Positions 1 to 7,954 of a stretch of 64,000 nucleotides of DNA are shown here, piece after piece. The DNA comes from a bacterium BMS3Abin06. Its GTDB lineage: Bacteria; Nitrospirota; Thermodesulfovibrionia; UBA6902. Every line of letters starts with the position of its first letter. Position 1 is the stretch's first letter. Both the position numbers and the translations under genes were made by a program. Location: NCBI GenBank assembly GCA_002897895.1, contig BDSY01000087.1, forward strand, positions 1 to 64,000, in the 5' to 3' direction. A model generated the notes under the pieces. The model was not told the origin of the DNA. It worked only from the letters and a program-made list of their open reading frames with translations, and ran no database searches.

Positions 1-71
1 TCATGGGGCGGCATTAGATTGATTATCTTTTGATATATCCCGTACTGTCCTTTCCCTCCTGGATATTGCAT
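1..71 (-). CDS. DNA adenine methylase (D12 class), N-terminus only
   Basis: The reverse strand from the ATG at 71 reads MQYPGGKGQYGIYQKIINLM and runs off the window edge after 23 codons. This matches the N-terminus of Dam/D12-class N6-adenine methyltransferases, where the P-G-G-K segment opens the SAM-binding motif I and is followed by I-x-x-x-P-P-H. No Shine-Dalgarno sequence precedes the ATG, and a near-consensus promoter ends six bases before it, so the message may be leaderless. Only about a tenth of the protein is visible, so its specificity and intactness cannot be judged. It could belong to a restriction system or be a solitary or phage-type methylase. Confidence 0.6.
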   Translation of the reverse strand, partial: MQYPGGKGQYGIYQKIINLMPPH

Positions 72-77
72 GACAAC

Positions 78-106
78 ATTATCACATATGAAACAGAGGT
101 TGTCAA
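78..106 (-). promoter_or_regulatory. sigma-70 promoter of the adenine methylase gene
   Basis: On the minus strand a perfect TTGACA (-35, 101-106) is separated by exactly 17 bases from GATAAT (-10, 78-83). The expected start of transcription coincides with, or lies within a base or two of, the ATG at 71, which suggests a leaderless transcript. Confidence 0.65.
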
Positions 107-375
107 GTCGGAGATTAGATTTTCTAAGGATTCAGTTATGCGCTTCTCAGGGTTGTAAGGAATTAGATCCTTTTGCTTGAAAAATCGATCATGCCTGAAA
201 AAATGGAAATTGTGCGAAAAGTTTTTTTACTTATTCCTTAAACTCATTGTTTTTCAGAATAAAATAAGTTTACCGAGAATTGCTGAGAAAAAAAACAACA
301 GTGTCGTAACCATTCTCGCGGGTCTGAGCTCTTTTACCCGGCCCCGGTAAGTCAAGGATAGTATTATGCAAAGTT
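107..375. other. intergenic region, nothing recognised
   Basis: Between the divergent methylase and coaE promoters I see AT-rich DNA with short A and T runs (around 219-300) but no coding sequence, RNA gene or clear repeat. Confidence 0.5.
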
Positions 376-384
376 TGTTATAAT
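376..384 (+). promoter_or_regulatory. extended -10 promoter of coaE
   Basis: TGTTATAAT is a perfect extended -10 element (TGn plus TATAAT at 379-384). No good -35 is visible, as is usual for extended -10 promoters. The -10 ends six bases before the coaE ATG at 391 and no Shine-Dalgarno sequence fits in between, so coaE may be leaderless. Confidence 0.5.
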
Positions 385-390
385 TCCTGT

Positions 391-1044
391 ATGCCGACAG
401 TCGGGCTTACAGGCAATTTCGGGATGGGCAAATCTACTGTATTGCACCTGTTTAACGAATTAGGCGCATTCACTTATGATGTTGACGATTTTGTACATAA
501 TATACTTGAGAATCCTGAGACAATTGAAAGAATCGCAAAAGCCCTTGGCAGGAATGTTCTGGCAGGAAGCCCCGGGAATATCTCAATAAACAAAAAGCGG
601 GCAGCGGATATAATCTTTAATGATCCCCGCAAACGTAGTGCAGTCGAAAAAATAATCCATCCTGAAGTCCTCAAAAAAATAAAGCTCATTGAATCCGGGA
701 TGTTACATAAAGCCCCCCCTGCATTAATCATGTTTGAAGTGCCTCTGTTATTTGAGGCCGGTTATGAAAAAGTTTTCGACAGGATAATTGTCGTTTACTG
801 CAATCGTGATACTGCAATAAAAAGGCTTGCCGGAAAGGGCTTTTCAAGAGATGAAGCCATGAAGAGAATCCGCGCCCAGATGCCGGTGAGCGCCAAGAAA
901 AAACTCGCCGACTTTGTGATTAACAATAACGATGACCCTGAAAAAACAAGGCTTCAGGTAATGGAGATATATGATAAATTAGCAACATCCTGCAAGGCAC
1001 AAAGGCACAGAGTGGCAAAGGCACAAAGTAAAAGAAAAGGATAA
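391..1044 (+). CDS. coaE: dephospho-CoA kinase
   Basis: Phosphorylates the 3'-hydroxyl of dephospho-CoA, the last step of coenzyme A synthesis, in the cytoplasm. The start MPTVGLTGNFGMGKST carries the P-loop (residues 8-16) in the usual place. The lid and CoA-binding segments follow (IHPEVLKK near residue 90; FEVPLLFEAGYEK near 115), and D-x-x-I-x-N-N is seen at the end of the core fold. At 217 residues it is slightly longer than usual because the last 15-20 codons (repeats of K-A-Q/H-R) read into a palindromic repeat element (995-1111). That tail is very probably not native. Convergent with the HDOD gene. Confidence 0.93.
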   Translation: MPTVGLTGNFGMGKSTVLHLFNELGAFTYDVDDFVHNILENPETIERIAKALGRNVLAGSPGNISINKKRAADIIFNDPRKRSAVEKIIHPEVLKKIKLIESGMLHKAPPALIMFEVPLLFEAGYEKVFDRIIVVYCNRDTAIKRLAGKGFSRDEAMKRIRAQMPVSAKKKLADFVINNNDDPEKTRLQVMEIYDKLATSCKAQRHRVAKAQSKRKG

Positions 1045-1111
1045 AAACTTTCTTTATATTTTTTTAAACTTTGTGCCTATGTGCCTTTGCCCCTTTGTGC
1101 CTTCGCAGTTA
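995..1111. repeat. palindromic GCACAAAGGCA element, copy 1
   Basis: The left arm (about 995-1031, GCACAAAGGCACAGAGTGGC and on) is complementary to the right arm (about 1067-1108, CTTTGTGCCTATGTGCCTTT and on), giving a long stem with an AT-rich loop. It lies between convergent genes. It supplies the C-terminal codons of coaE on one strand and the TAA stop of the HDOD gene (1109-1111) on the other. Related copies lie at 4885-4981 and 63098-63140. As a large hairpin it may also end transcription from both sides. Confidence 0.7.
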
Positions 1112-1957
1112 CAATTTAAAAATCCCGCTTAAGAAGGAACCGTTCTTTACCTGTGTTTCTATGTCTGCAAAGTCACTATCCGACATGCCGAGTATCTCGA
1201 GGCATGAAGAATCAAAAGGATAACCGGGGTTTTTCCCGGTTACACTTAAAATGCTTCGGGTACTTATATAATCAGCAATATGAACGACGGCTAAATGCTG
1301 CAAATCATCTTTTGCAAGGGACGGTGTATGATGGTATAATGTCGTATTTAAAACAGTTTCAGGCAACTTCCATTGCTCAGCCAGCCAGGTTCCTATGTCG
1401 GCATGGGTAAAATCCAGGACTTCTTTTTCCGCCTCGATAAGAGGTTTTCCCTTATCAAACTCATTCAATACATTCAGGTAAGTCTCGGAAAAATATCTGC
1501 TCAGGACAAGAAAACCTATATCGTGCAACATACCGTTAATTAATATTCCTTCCGGAATAGCCAACTTGAGATGTTCAGACAGGAGGCTCGCAATAAATCC
1601 AACTGATACAGAGTGATTAAAAACTCTCTGGTAATCAAGCGCTCCCCCACGCTTTCCTTCCTCAAGCACTGTAATTAAAGATATTCCGATAGCTATGTTC
1701 TTAACATTATTAAAGCCTATCCTGATAATTGCATTATTAAGCGTTTTGGCAGGCATTCTGAATCCAAAAAAAGCCGAGTTGGCAACACTTAATATTTTTG
1801 CACTTATGGGAGGGTCGTTCTCTATGATCTTTTCGAGTTTATTGACAGGTGTTAAATCATCATCAATAATGGCTAATATTTCCCGGGCAATAACAGGCAG
1901 GGTCGGAAGTTTTGTAATCTTCCGAACATGAAGTTTTAAAGAATCATTCATAATCAT
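1109..1957 (-). CDS. HDOD domain protein
   Basis: 282 residues that are almost entirely one HDOD domain, a catalytically dead relative of HD phosphohydrolases found in bacterial signalling proteins linked to motility, surface attachment and stress. The N-terminal stretch LPTLPVIAREIL and the NDPPISAKILSVANSAFFG segment (residues 48-65) are typical. A partial HD pair (HDIG at 145-148) is kept, but the full metal-binding set is not evident. No CheY receiver or GGDEF domain is attached. The stop codon TAA is the terminal trinucleotide of a palindromic repeat. The ATG at 1951 is an alternative start. Confidence 0.8.
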   Translation of the reverse strand: MIMNDSLKLHVRKITKLPTLPVIAREILAIIDDDLTPVNKLEKIIENDPPISAKILSVANSAFFGFRMPAKTLNNAIIRIGFNNVKNIAIGISLITVLEEGKRGGALDYQRVFNHSVSVGFIASLLSEHLKLAIPEGILINGMLHDIGFLVLSRYFSETYLNVLNEFDKGKPLIEAEKEVLDFTHADIGTWLAEQWKLPETVLNTTLYHHTPSLAKDDLQHLAVVHIADYISTRSILSVTGKNPGYPFDSSCLEILGMSDSDFADIETQVKNGSFLSGIFKL

Positions 1958-2033
1958 GCCCCCAATTATAAATTTAATGAAACCACCGGGAAATACATCA
2001 GGAAATAAAAAGAATTTTACTATCCGGCCACTG

Positions 2034-2945
2034 TTATGTCAAGTCCTCAAAATGAGTCAATCTTTTGAACTCATTATAACGGCTTTCGATCTCCGGATAA
2101 TCAAGGCTTTTTATCTTATCAAGACTGAATGCCTCGACATTGTACGAGGCCATGACACTTCCGAATATTATAGCCTTGCGAATATTTGATTCTTCAAAAT
2201 TCATGGTATTGGAAAGATAGCCCATGAAGCCTCCGGCAAAACAGTCCCCTGCACCGGTAGGATCATAAACAGACTCAAGGGGATATGCAGGCGCCGAGAA
2301 TATCTTTTTATCCTTAAACATAAGGGCGCCGTATTCCCCGCGTTTTATAATCAGGGTCTTTGGGCCGTATGAATGTATGATATTCGCAGCCTTAACGAGA
2401 TTGGGCTCACCGGAAAGTTCCCTTGCCTCTCCGTCGTTAATAAGGAGTATATCAACCAATTTAAGTGTATCGAGAAGAGAATCCCTCTTTCCTTCTATCC
2501 AGAAGTTCATTGTATCACAGGCAACAAGGGCAGGTTTTTTTACCTGATTTAATACATCCCTTTGCAAATCCGGGTCAATATTTGCAAGAAAGACGATTTT
2601 TTTGTCCCTGTAACTTTCAGGCAGTCTGGGTTTGAATGACTGAAAGACATTGAGCTGCGTATCGAGTGTGCGTGCCTCGTTCAATTCATATCCATACTCA
2701 CCCTTCCACCTGAATGTCCGGCCTTCGATTCTCTCGATTCCCTCAATATCAATCTTGCGGCTTTTCAGAAATTTCAGGTGGGTATCAGGGAAATCAGTAC
2801 CCACAACAGCAACTACCGAGACATCTGTAAAATAACTTGCCGCCGTGGAAAAATATGTGGCGGAACCACCAAGAACTTCATCCACTTCACCAAACGGGGT
2901 CTTAACAGAATCAAATGCAACCGAGCCTACAACTACTAAAGACAT
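2034..2945 (-). CDS. PfkB-family carbohydrate kinase
   Basis: Ribokinase/PfkB-fold kinase, 303 residues, expected to phosphorylate a sugar or nucleoside with ATP. The first signature is the G-G-S-A-T-Y segment near residue 26. The second is DPTGAGDCFAGGF (residues 228-240) with D234 as catalytic base. The substrate cannot be read from the sequence; the family includes ribokinase, adenosine kinase and fructose kinases. It is the last gene of a same-strand trio with a zinc dehydrogenase and an LsrF-like aldolase, which suggests it acts on the same sugar pathway. Confidence 0.85.
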   Translation of the reverse strand: MSLVVVGSVAFDSVKTPFGEVDEVLGGSATYFSTAASYFTDVSVVAVVGTDFPDTHLKFLKSRKIDIEGIERIEGRTFRWKGEYGYELNEARTLDTQLNVFQSFKPRLPESYRDKKIVFLANIDPDLQRDVLNQVKKPALVACDTMNFWIEGKRDSLLDTLKLVDILLINDGEARELSGEPNLVKAANIIHSYGPKTLIIKRGEYGALMFKDKKIFSAPAYPLESVYDPTGAGDCFAGGFMGYLSNTMNFEESNIRKAIIFGSVMASYNVEAFSLDKIKSLDYPEIESRYNEFKRLTHFEDLT

Positions 2946-3001
2946 GTTTACCTCCGATATATAATTTTTTGACAGGATTTACAAGGAAAGTCTGATTTCT
3001 A

Positions 3002-4033
3002 CTATTTATTCTTATGTGGTTCAAAGATTACTTTGATAGATTCCTTTGCCTCAGCCACGAGCTGAAAACCCGCTCCGCCATCCTTGAAAGTTAATTTATG
3101 CGTAATCATTTCACTTAAATCAACCCTGTGGCTGCTTATTAGTTTTATGGCTGTCTCTAAGTCTAAAGGGCTTGCACCGTATGAAGTCATCAATGTTATC
3201 TCATTGCGCCAGAGATCATTCATCGGCACAGGAACCATGACTTCCGGTTCAGGAACGGCAAAATATAAAACCGTACCCCCGCGGTCAACACATTTCAATG
3301 CATCGGTTGAAGCTGAAAGCGCCCCTGCACAAACAATTACAAGATCGGCAAGCCTGTTTTCATTGATCTCCAGCAAACTTTTTTGAACATCGTCTTTTGC
3401 GTTTATCACGGCATCAGCTCCGAAACGCGCGGCTGCCTTCAGCCGGTATCCGGTAATATCCGTTGCTATAATCCGGCCTGCCCCCAGGGCGCGTGCAAGA
3501 TTTATATGGATCAAACCGGATATCCCGCTGCCGATGACCAGAACTGTCTGACCTGCTTTAAGACCGGCCAGCCTCTGTCCGCGCACTACGCAGGCTAAAG
3601 GCTCTATAAAAGTGCCTTCTTCATAAGACATTCCATCAGGAAGGATATATACACCGCTTTCCACATTTATCTGCGGGATACGAATGTATTCGGCAAACCC
3701 CCCGGGATCATAATTTGTCCTGTGAAGCGTATCACATGCAGTATGATAACCGTGGAGACAATAATGGCATGTATTACACGGCACGTGATGCGAGACAAAA
3801 ACCCTGTCGCCTTTTTTGTATTTTTTAACACCATCGCCGACCTCGACAATCTCGCCGGTTATTTCGTGTCCCAGCACCCGGGGGGCCTTTTTGATGCGAT
3901 ACCATTCCATAACGTCACTCCCGCAAATACCGCTCGCAAAGACCTTTACCAGAAGTTCACCCGGCCCTGTCTCCGGCACAGGCATTTCCTCGACCCTTAC
4001 ATCATTATTGTTGTAATACATTAAAACGCGCAT
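3002..4033 (-). CDS. zinc-dependent medium-chain dehydrogenase (sorbitol/threonine dehydrogenase type)
   Basis: NAD(P)-dependent oxidation of a polyol or secondary alcohol. The catalytic zinc site is visible as C37, the G-H-E triad (H56, E57) and a downstream E near 144. The structural zinc site is C86, C89, C92 and C100. A Rossmann motif (VLVIGSGISGLI, about 165-176) binds the dinucleotide and is followed by D192 at the end of beta-2, which favours NAD over NADP. 343 residues is normal. It sits 56 bases upstream of the PfkB kinase and 16 bases downstream of the LsrF-like gene, almost certainly in one operon. Confidence 0.87.
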   Translation of the reverse strand: MRVLMYYNNNDVRVEEMPVPETGPGELLVKVFASGICGSDVMEWYRIKKAPRVLGHEITGEIVEVGDGVKKYKKGDRVFVSHHVPCNTCHYCLHGYHTACDTLHRTNYDPGGFAEYIRIPQINVESGVYILPDGMSYEEGTFIEPLACVVRGQRLAGLKAGQTVLVIGSGISGLIHINLARALGAGRIIATDITGYRLKAAARFGADAVINAKDDVQKSLLEINENRLADLVIVCAGALSASTDALKCVDRGGTVLYFAVPEPEVMVPVPMNDLWRNEITLMTSYGASPLDLETAIKLISSHRVDLSEMITHKLTFKDGGAGFQLVAEAKESIKVIFEPHKNK

Positions 4034-4049
4034 AGTTCAGTAACCGGTC

Positions 4050-4850
4050 TTATTTCTTTTTTGTTTTGTTTTTCTCTTCCTCGAAAATCCCGTTTGCCTC
4101 TTGAGGCGTGGCTTTCTTATGAACAATTGCCCGTAATGCCTTCATCATCGCAACAGGATGCGGGTTCTGCCAGACATTCCTCCCCAGGTTTATACCGATA
4201 GCGCCTTTTTGTATGCCGTCATAGACGAACTCCATAACTTCAAGCTCTGTTTCACACTTCGGGCCGCCTGCCATAACCACCGGCACAGGACATCCATTAG
4301 TAACCCTTTCAAAATCTTCACACCAGTAAGTCTTCACTACCCTTGCGCCCAGTTCTGCGGCTATCCTGGAGCATAAGCCGAGATAACGGGCATCCCTCTT
4401 TTCAAGCTCCCTGCCGACTGCTGTCACCGCCATTACAGGAATTCCGTAATCTTCACATTCGTTAACAAGCTTTGCCAGGTTTAACAGGCTTTCCTTCTCG
4501 TACTTAGTTCCGATAAAGACAGACATGCCCACGGCATCGACGTTTAAACGAATGGCCTCCTTTACGGATGTGGTCAGTCCCTCATTTGCGAGATCTTCCC
4601 CAACCATGCTGGTGCCCCCGGATACCCTGAGAATAATCGGTTTGCTCTTTACCGGGTCTATTGCATTGCGTAATACCCCCCTTGTAACAAATAATGCATC
4701 GGCATAAGGCAGCAGGGGCTTAATGGTTTCACCCGGCCTCTCCAGACATCTGGTCGGCCCCTGAAAATATCCGTGGTCTATCGGAAGAAAGAAACAGTGA
4801 CCATCCGACGGAATAACTTTTGACAAACGGTTCTTCATTCCCCAATCCAT
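4050..4850 (-). CDS. LsrF-like class I aldolase/thiolase (DeoC/FbaB superfamily)
   Basis: A 266-residue TIM-barrel aldolase of the DhnA/FbaB group. The start LDWGM-like MDWGMKNRLS, then PIDHGYFQGPT and LER, KTYW and NGCPVPVVMAGG follow E. coli LsrF (3-hydroxy-2,4-pentanedione-5-phosphate thiolase of autoinducer-2 catabolism) closely from memory. K173 in the KTYW segment is the likely Schiff-base lysine. Other lsr genes (lsrK, lsrR, transporter) are absent; instead a dehydrogenase and a PfkB kinase follow in the operon, so the natural substrate may be a different phospho-sugar. AAAGGAGG precedes the ATG. Confidence 0.8.
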   Translation of the reverse strand: MDWGMKNRLSKVIPSDGHCFFLPIDHGYFQGPTRCLERPGETIKPLLPYADALFVTRGVLRNAIDPVKSKPIILRVSGGTSMVGEDLANEGLTTSVKEAIRLNVDAVGMSVFIGTKYEKESLLNLAKLVNECEDYGIPVMAVTAVGRELEKRDARYLGLCSRIAAELGARVVKTYWCEDFERVTNGCPVPVVMAGGPKCETELEVMEFVYDGIQKGAIGINLGRNVWQNPHPVAMMKALRAIVHKKATPQEANGIFEEEKNKTKKK

Positions 4851-4884
4851 AATAAATCCTCCTTTAATTTAAATGATAAATATA

Positions 4885-4981
4885 TAACTGCTCATGCAGG
4901 TACAAAGTAGCAAAGGGAAAAAAACTTCCCTTGTATTTCTTTTAAACTTTGTGCCTTTGTCACTTTGAGCCTGAGCAGTTA
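4885..4981. repeat. palindromic element, copy 2
   Basis: The left arm begins TAACTGCTCATGCAGGTACA (4885) and pairs imperfectly with the right arm ending GAGCCTGAGCAGTTA (4981); the inner part carries the same GTGCCTTTGTC-type sequence as copy 1. The terminal TTA (4979-4981) is, on the minus strand, the TAA stop of the YkgJ-type gene. The element lies between that gene and the LsrF-like gene. Confidence 0.7.
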
Positions 4982-5770
4982 GTTTTTCTTATACTTGTCA
5001 GCATCTTTTTTGAGGGTCAGGCTTTGCTCAAGCATCATTATAAATTTGATGTACTTTACCCCGAACTGTATCAGTTCAATATCATCCGTCCTGATTTTCT
5101 CCACGGTCTCTTCATCAATATCAAAAACATTCAGGAAATCGCTCTCGAATATATAATCCCTGAATTTATCCAGATTGTAACTCGCCATATAAAACTGTAT
5201 CTGTTTCTTGGGATCGAGCTCAGGGCTGCTGGGAAGATTTTTCCTTAACTGGAGGGGTTTCCAATCCCTGTTGACCCTGTCATAGTGATCAACCTCCTGA
5301 TCCTCTCTCCATGAAGCTATTGTCCACTCCTTTTTTTCATGAAATCCATAGCAGTGGGGTTCATTGATAAAGAAATAAAACTCCTCCAGTATCGGCCCGT
5401 CTTTCCCCGATTCCTTCTTAATCGTGCCCTGGCCCACGGGGTAATAGCGGCAGTTGGCCGGCCGGTCGGTATAAACCGTGCAGCCTTCATCAGTGACAAA
5501 GGGACATGTCCTTTCGTCATTGTCGGACATCTTCAGTATCGCAAAGGGATGTGAAGAATTTTCATCAATTTTCATGTAAGTATACATCCCGAGAAAATCA
5601 TCGGAAGACATCCCTAATCTTTTTTTCAATCTCACAACGTCATAAGGTGTCAAAAGTATCTCTATATTACTGCAGCAGCTGGTAAAACATTTTATGCCTT
5701 TGTGGCACCTGAATTTAAATTTAGCATCTAATGACAGTTTTGTCGGAACCACAGCATCCATCTTACTCAT
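4979..5770 (-). CDS. YkgJ-family cysteine cluster protein
   Basis: 263 residues with the CxCxCC-type zinc or iron-sulfur cluster domain: C22, C28, C32, C33 near the N-terminus, then TCPFVTDEGCTVYTDRPANC about 75 residues later. The family (PF03692) is widespread and mostly uncharacterised; a metal-binding role is inferred from the cysteines. There is no signal peptide, so it is probably cytoplasmic. The C-terminal 100 residues are acidic and amphipathic without a recognisable domain. The stop codon is contributed by a palindromic repeat. The gene stands alone, with its own upstream AT-rich gap. Confidence 0.75.
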   Translation of the reverse strand: MSKMDAVVPTKLSLDAKFKFRCHKGIKCFTSCCSNIEILLTPYDVVRLKKRLGMSSDDFLGMYTYMKIDENSSHPFAILKMSDNDERTCPFVTDEGCTVYTDRPANCRYYPVGQGTIKKESGKDGPILEEFYFFINEPHCYGFHEKKEWTIASWREDQEVDHYDRVNRDWKPLQLRKNLPSSPELDPKKQIQFYMASYNLDKFRDYIFESDFLNVFDIDEETVEKIRTDDIELIQFGVKYIKFIMMLEQSLTLKKDADKYKKN

Positions 5771-5868
5771 ATTTGTTCTCTCCTTGAAGGTTTAAGTCGA
5801 ATTTGAAATTATAACAATTTAGCGCTATTTAAATCCAAAAAAATTGAAGTACTGATCACCGTGACCGG

Positions 5869-6891
5869 CTATTTATTATGGCATTTCTGGCATAATTCAA
5901 ACAAGCTCTTGACATCGAACGCCCAGAGGTGAGGTGAGTTGGAGGCATGCGGTGAATGGCAGCTTGCACATGTGAGTTTCTTGCCTGTTCTTACAGGATC
6001 CGGCCTGTTCCGGGTAGGATGGCCTTCTGAAAAAAAATTGCCTGCAAGCACATGCTTGCCGTTTGCTTTTTCGGAGTGACAGTTCACGCACAGGTTCCAC
6101 GTTGGCTTATAAAGATTAAAAGGATATTCAGATGCATGAGGACTGTGGCATATAGTGCATTTACCGATAGTAACCGGGCCATGGGTGAATTTTTTTGAAT
6201 TCCAGTCGTTTTTTTGCTCAATATGGCATCCAAAGCATACAACAGAATCAGGCTTCCTGACGGAATATTTAGGTTCGGATCCTTTGTCGTGACAGCTCAG
6301 ACAGCTCCATACGGCAACAGGCCCATGAACATAGGGATAGGAAGCTATCTTGTTATGGCAGGAGTAGCATGTAGATGTGGCGGCAATTACTGTCTGCCGG
6401 TCAAAGGCTTCAGCAGCAAACGACATCGGACTTATGGGTTTTTTATCGAATTCCCTTGCCTTTAATATATGGCATTTAATGCATTGCTCATGATCTTTCA
6501 TATGAAAATAATTTTTCTGAAAACCGGGCGGTGCTTTCATATATTCACTTACAAGGTCTGAACGCCGGAAAACATTTAAATTGAGATCATAGACCCGGTT
6601 GCCCTCTCTTATCGCAGTGATATTTATTCTGTTTAAGCCTAAAGCCAGTGGGAGAGTAAAGCATTCATATCTCAGGCCGGGGATTATATTCAGTATGTCC
6701 TTGCCATTGACTTTTGCCTTTATCAATTCAGCGGAACCCTCCGGAACATACAGCGAAATGCCCAGAAGGCCGAATTCCATAATCGTATTATCCGAAGGGT
6801 AGCGGAGTGCAATAGATTCCCCTGCGGCTTCAGCAGTTAAACAGGATATAAAGAAAAACAGGATGATATAAAGGAAAATCCTTATTTGCAT
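5869..6891 (-). CDS. octahaem c-type cytochrome (doubled-CXXCH family)
   Basis: 340 residues with an N-terminal signal peptide ending near AEA (residues 20-22). About 110 residues of beta-rich, haem-free sequence follow, then eight CXXCH motifs: CIKCH, CYSCH, CLSCH, CFGCH, CTICH, CVNCH, CASCH, CQKCH. Spacers of the type H-G-P-V and C-H-x-P-H-A-S are those of doubled-CXXCH electron carriers. It should act in the periplasm or at the outer surface. It overlaps the end of the upstream redoxin gene by ten bases, so the two are translationally coupled in an operon that starts with the 15-motif cytochrome. Confidence 0.88.
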   Translation of the reverse strand: MQIRIFLYIILFFFISCLTAEAAGESIALRYPSDNTIMEFGLLGISLYVPEGSAELIKAKVNGKDILNIIPGLRYECFTLPLALGLNRINITAIREGNRVYDLNLNVFRRSDLVSEYMKAPPGFQKNYFHMKDHEQCIKCHILKAREFDKKPISPMSFAAEAFDRQTVIAATSTCYSCHNKIASYPYVHGPVAVWSCLSCHDKGSEPKYSVRKPDSVVCFGCHIEQKNDWNSKKFTHGPVTIGKCTICHSPHASEYPFNLYKPTWNLCVNCHSEKANGKHVLAGNFFSEGHPTRNRPDPVRTGKKLTCASCHSPHASNSPHLWAFDVKSLFELCQKCHNK

Positions 6892-7889
6892 CTGGATATG
6901 GATGAAGGAAGAATCTGCTTATCGATAATTTTTTTGATAGCTTTTTTATACATTTCTATGGATTTGTCTTTTTCACCTTTAAGTTCATAAGCCTTGCCGA
7001 GTTCATAGTATGTCATTTGCGGATATGGATTTACCGCAGCAGCAGCATTAAGAATTTCTATGGCCCTGTCAATATCCCCTTTTAAAATCAACGCTCCGCC
7101 GAGTCCTGTTTTCGCGTCATGTGATTGAGGGTCCAGTTCAATGGCCTTATTAAATGATTCAAGCGCATTATCGGCATCTTTCATCTCAAGGTACAGGAAG
7201 CCGAGAAGAATATGGGAATTGATCATTTCAGGTTTAGCCTCAACAGATTTGATTGCAGTATTTATCGCCAGGTCAAGCAATCCCGAGTCAGTAAATTTCA
7301 GCGCCAGGTTGTACAGTCTTACAGCCTCCAGAGCGGCCTGATCTTTTTTCTCTCTATGAGGGGATAAGGTTTCTTCAAGCTCGCGCTCATCTATCTCTCC
7401 AAGGGTTTTTTTGATGAATCCTCTAAGTCTTGTTTTATAACTAAGCGGATGGCCCGGAATAGCATAGGCGACTACGCCTTCCCTGTCAATAATGACCGTA
7501 GAAGGAAAAACCCTGATCCCGTAATCGCTGTATAACTGTCTGTCCGAATCGATAAGCAGGGGAAAGTCGAGTCTGTTTTTGCCGAATATATCCATTGCCT
7601 CTTCCCGGTTATCATTACCTGCAATTACACTTGCTATCTGCACATTCTTCCCTTTAAATTTTTTGAGAATATCATTAATGTTTTTTAATGCAAGGAGTGA
7701 CCGTTTCTGCCCGGTTCTCCAGTAAACCAGAACTACTGCCCGGCCTTTATATTCACTTAACGATATGGTTTTTCCTTCAACCGAGGTTAATGTAAAATCA
7801 GGAGCGCGTTCACCGCTGGAAATGCTGATCGCTTCTGCGGCTGGAGTAAACAGTAGAAAGACGGCAAGACTCATAATAAGAAATAGCAT
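6882..7889 (-). CDS. exported redoxin-fold protein with TPR repeats, no CXXC
   Basis: The signal peptide (residues 1-20) is followed by an AhpC/TlpA-type thioredoxin domain (about 25-165). The signature PDFTLTSVEGKTISLSEYKG is normal, but the active-site segment reads YWRTGQKRS, so the two cysteines of the usual W-C-x-x-C are replaced by Q61 and S64. TPR repeats occupy about 180-325 (A-L-E-S-F-N-K-A-I-E-L-D-P and similar). It cannot act as a dithiol reductase. A scaffold or chaperone role in assembling the two neighbouring cytochromes is an inference from the operon. Confidence 0.8.
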   Translation of the reverse strand: MLFLIMSLAVFLLFTPAAEAISISSGERAPDFTLTSVEGKTISLSEYKGRAVVLVYWRTGQKRSLLALKNINDILKKFKGKNVQIASVIAGNDNREEAMDIFGKNRLDFPLLIDSDRQLYSDYGIRVFPSTVIIDREGVVAYAIPGHPLSYKTRLRGFIKKTLGEIDERELEETLSPHREKKDQAALEAVRLYNLALKFTDSGLLDLAINTAIKSVEAKPEMINSHILLGFLYLEMKDADNALESFNKAIELDPQSHDAKTGLGGALILKGDIDRAIEILNAAAAVNPYPQMTYYELGKAYELKGEKDKSIEMYKKAIKKIIDKQILPSSISRCK

Positions 7890-7954
7890 TTGTTAATCTC
7901 CCCTTTCACTCCGCGAGACAGAAAGCTCCGCCTTCCGGAGAATGAGTTTAAATA

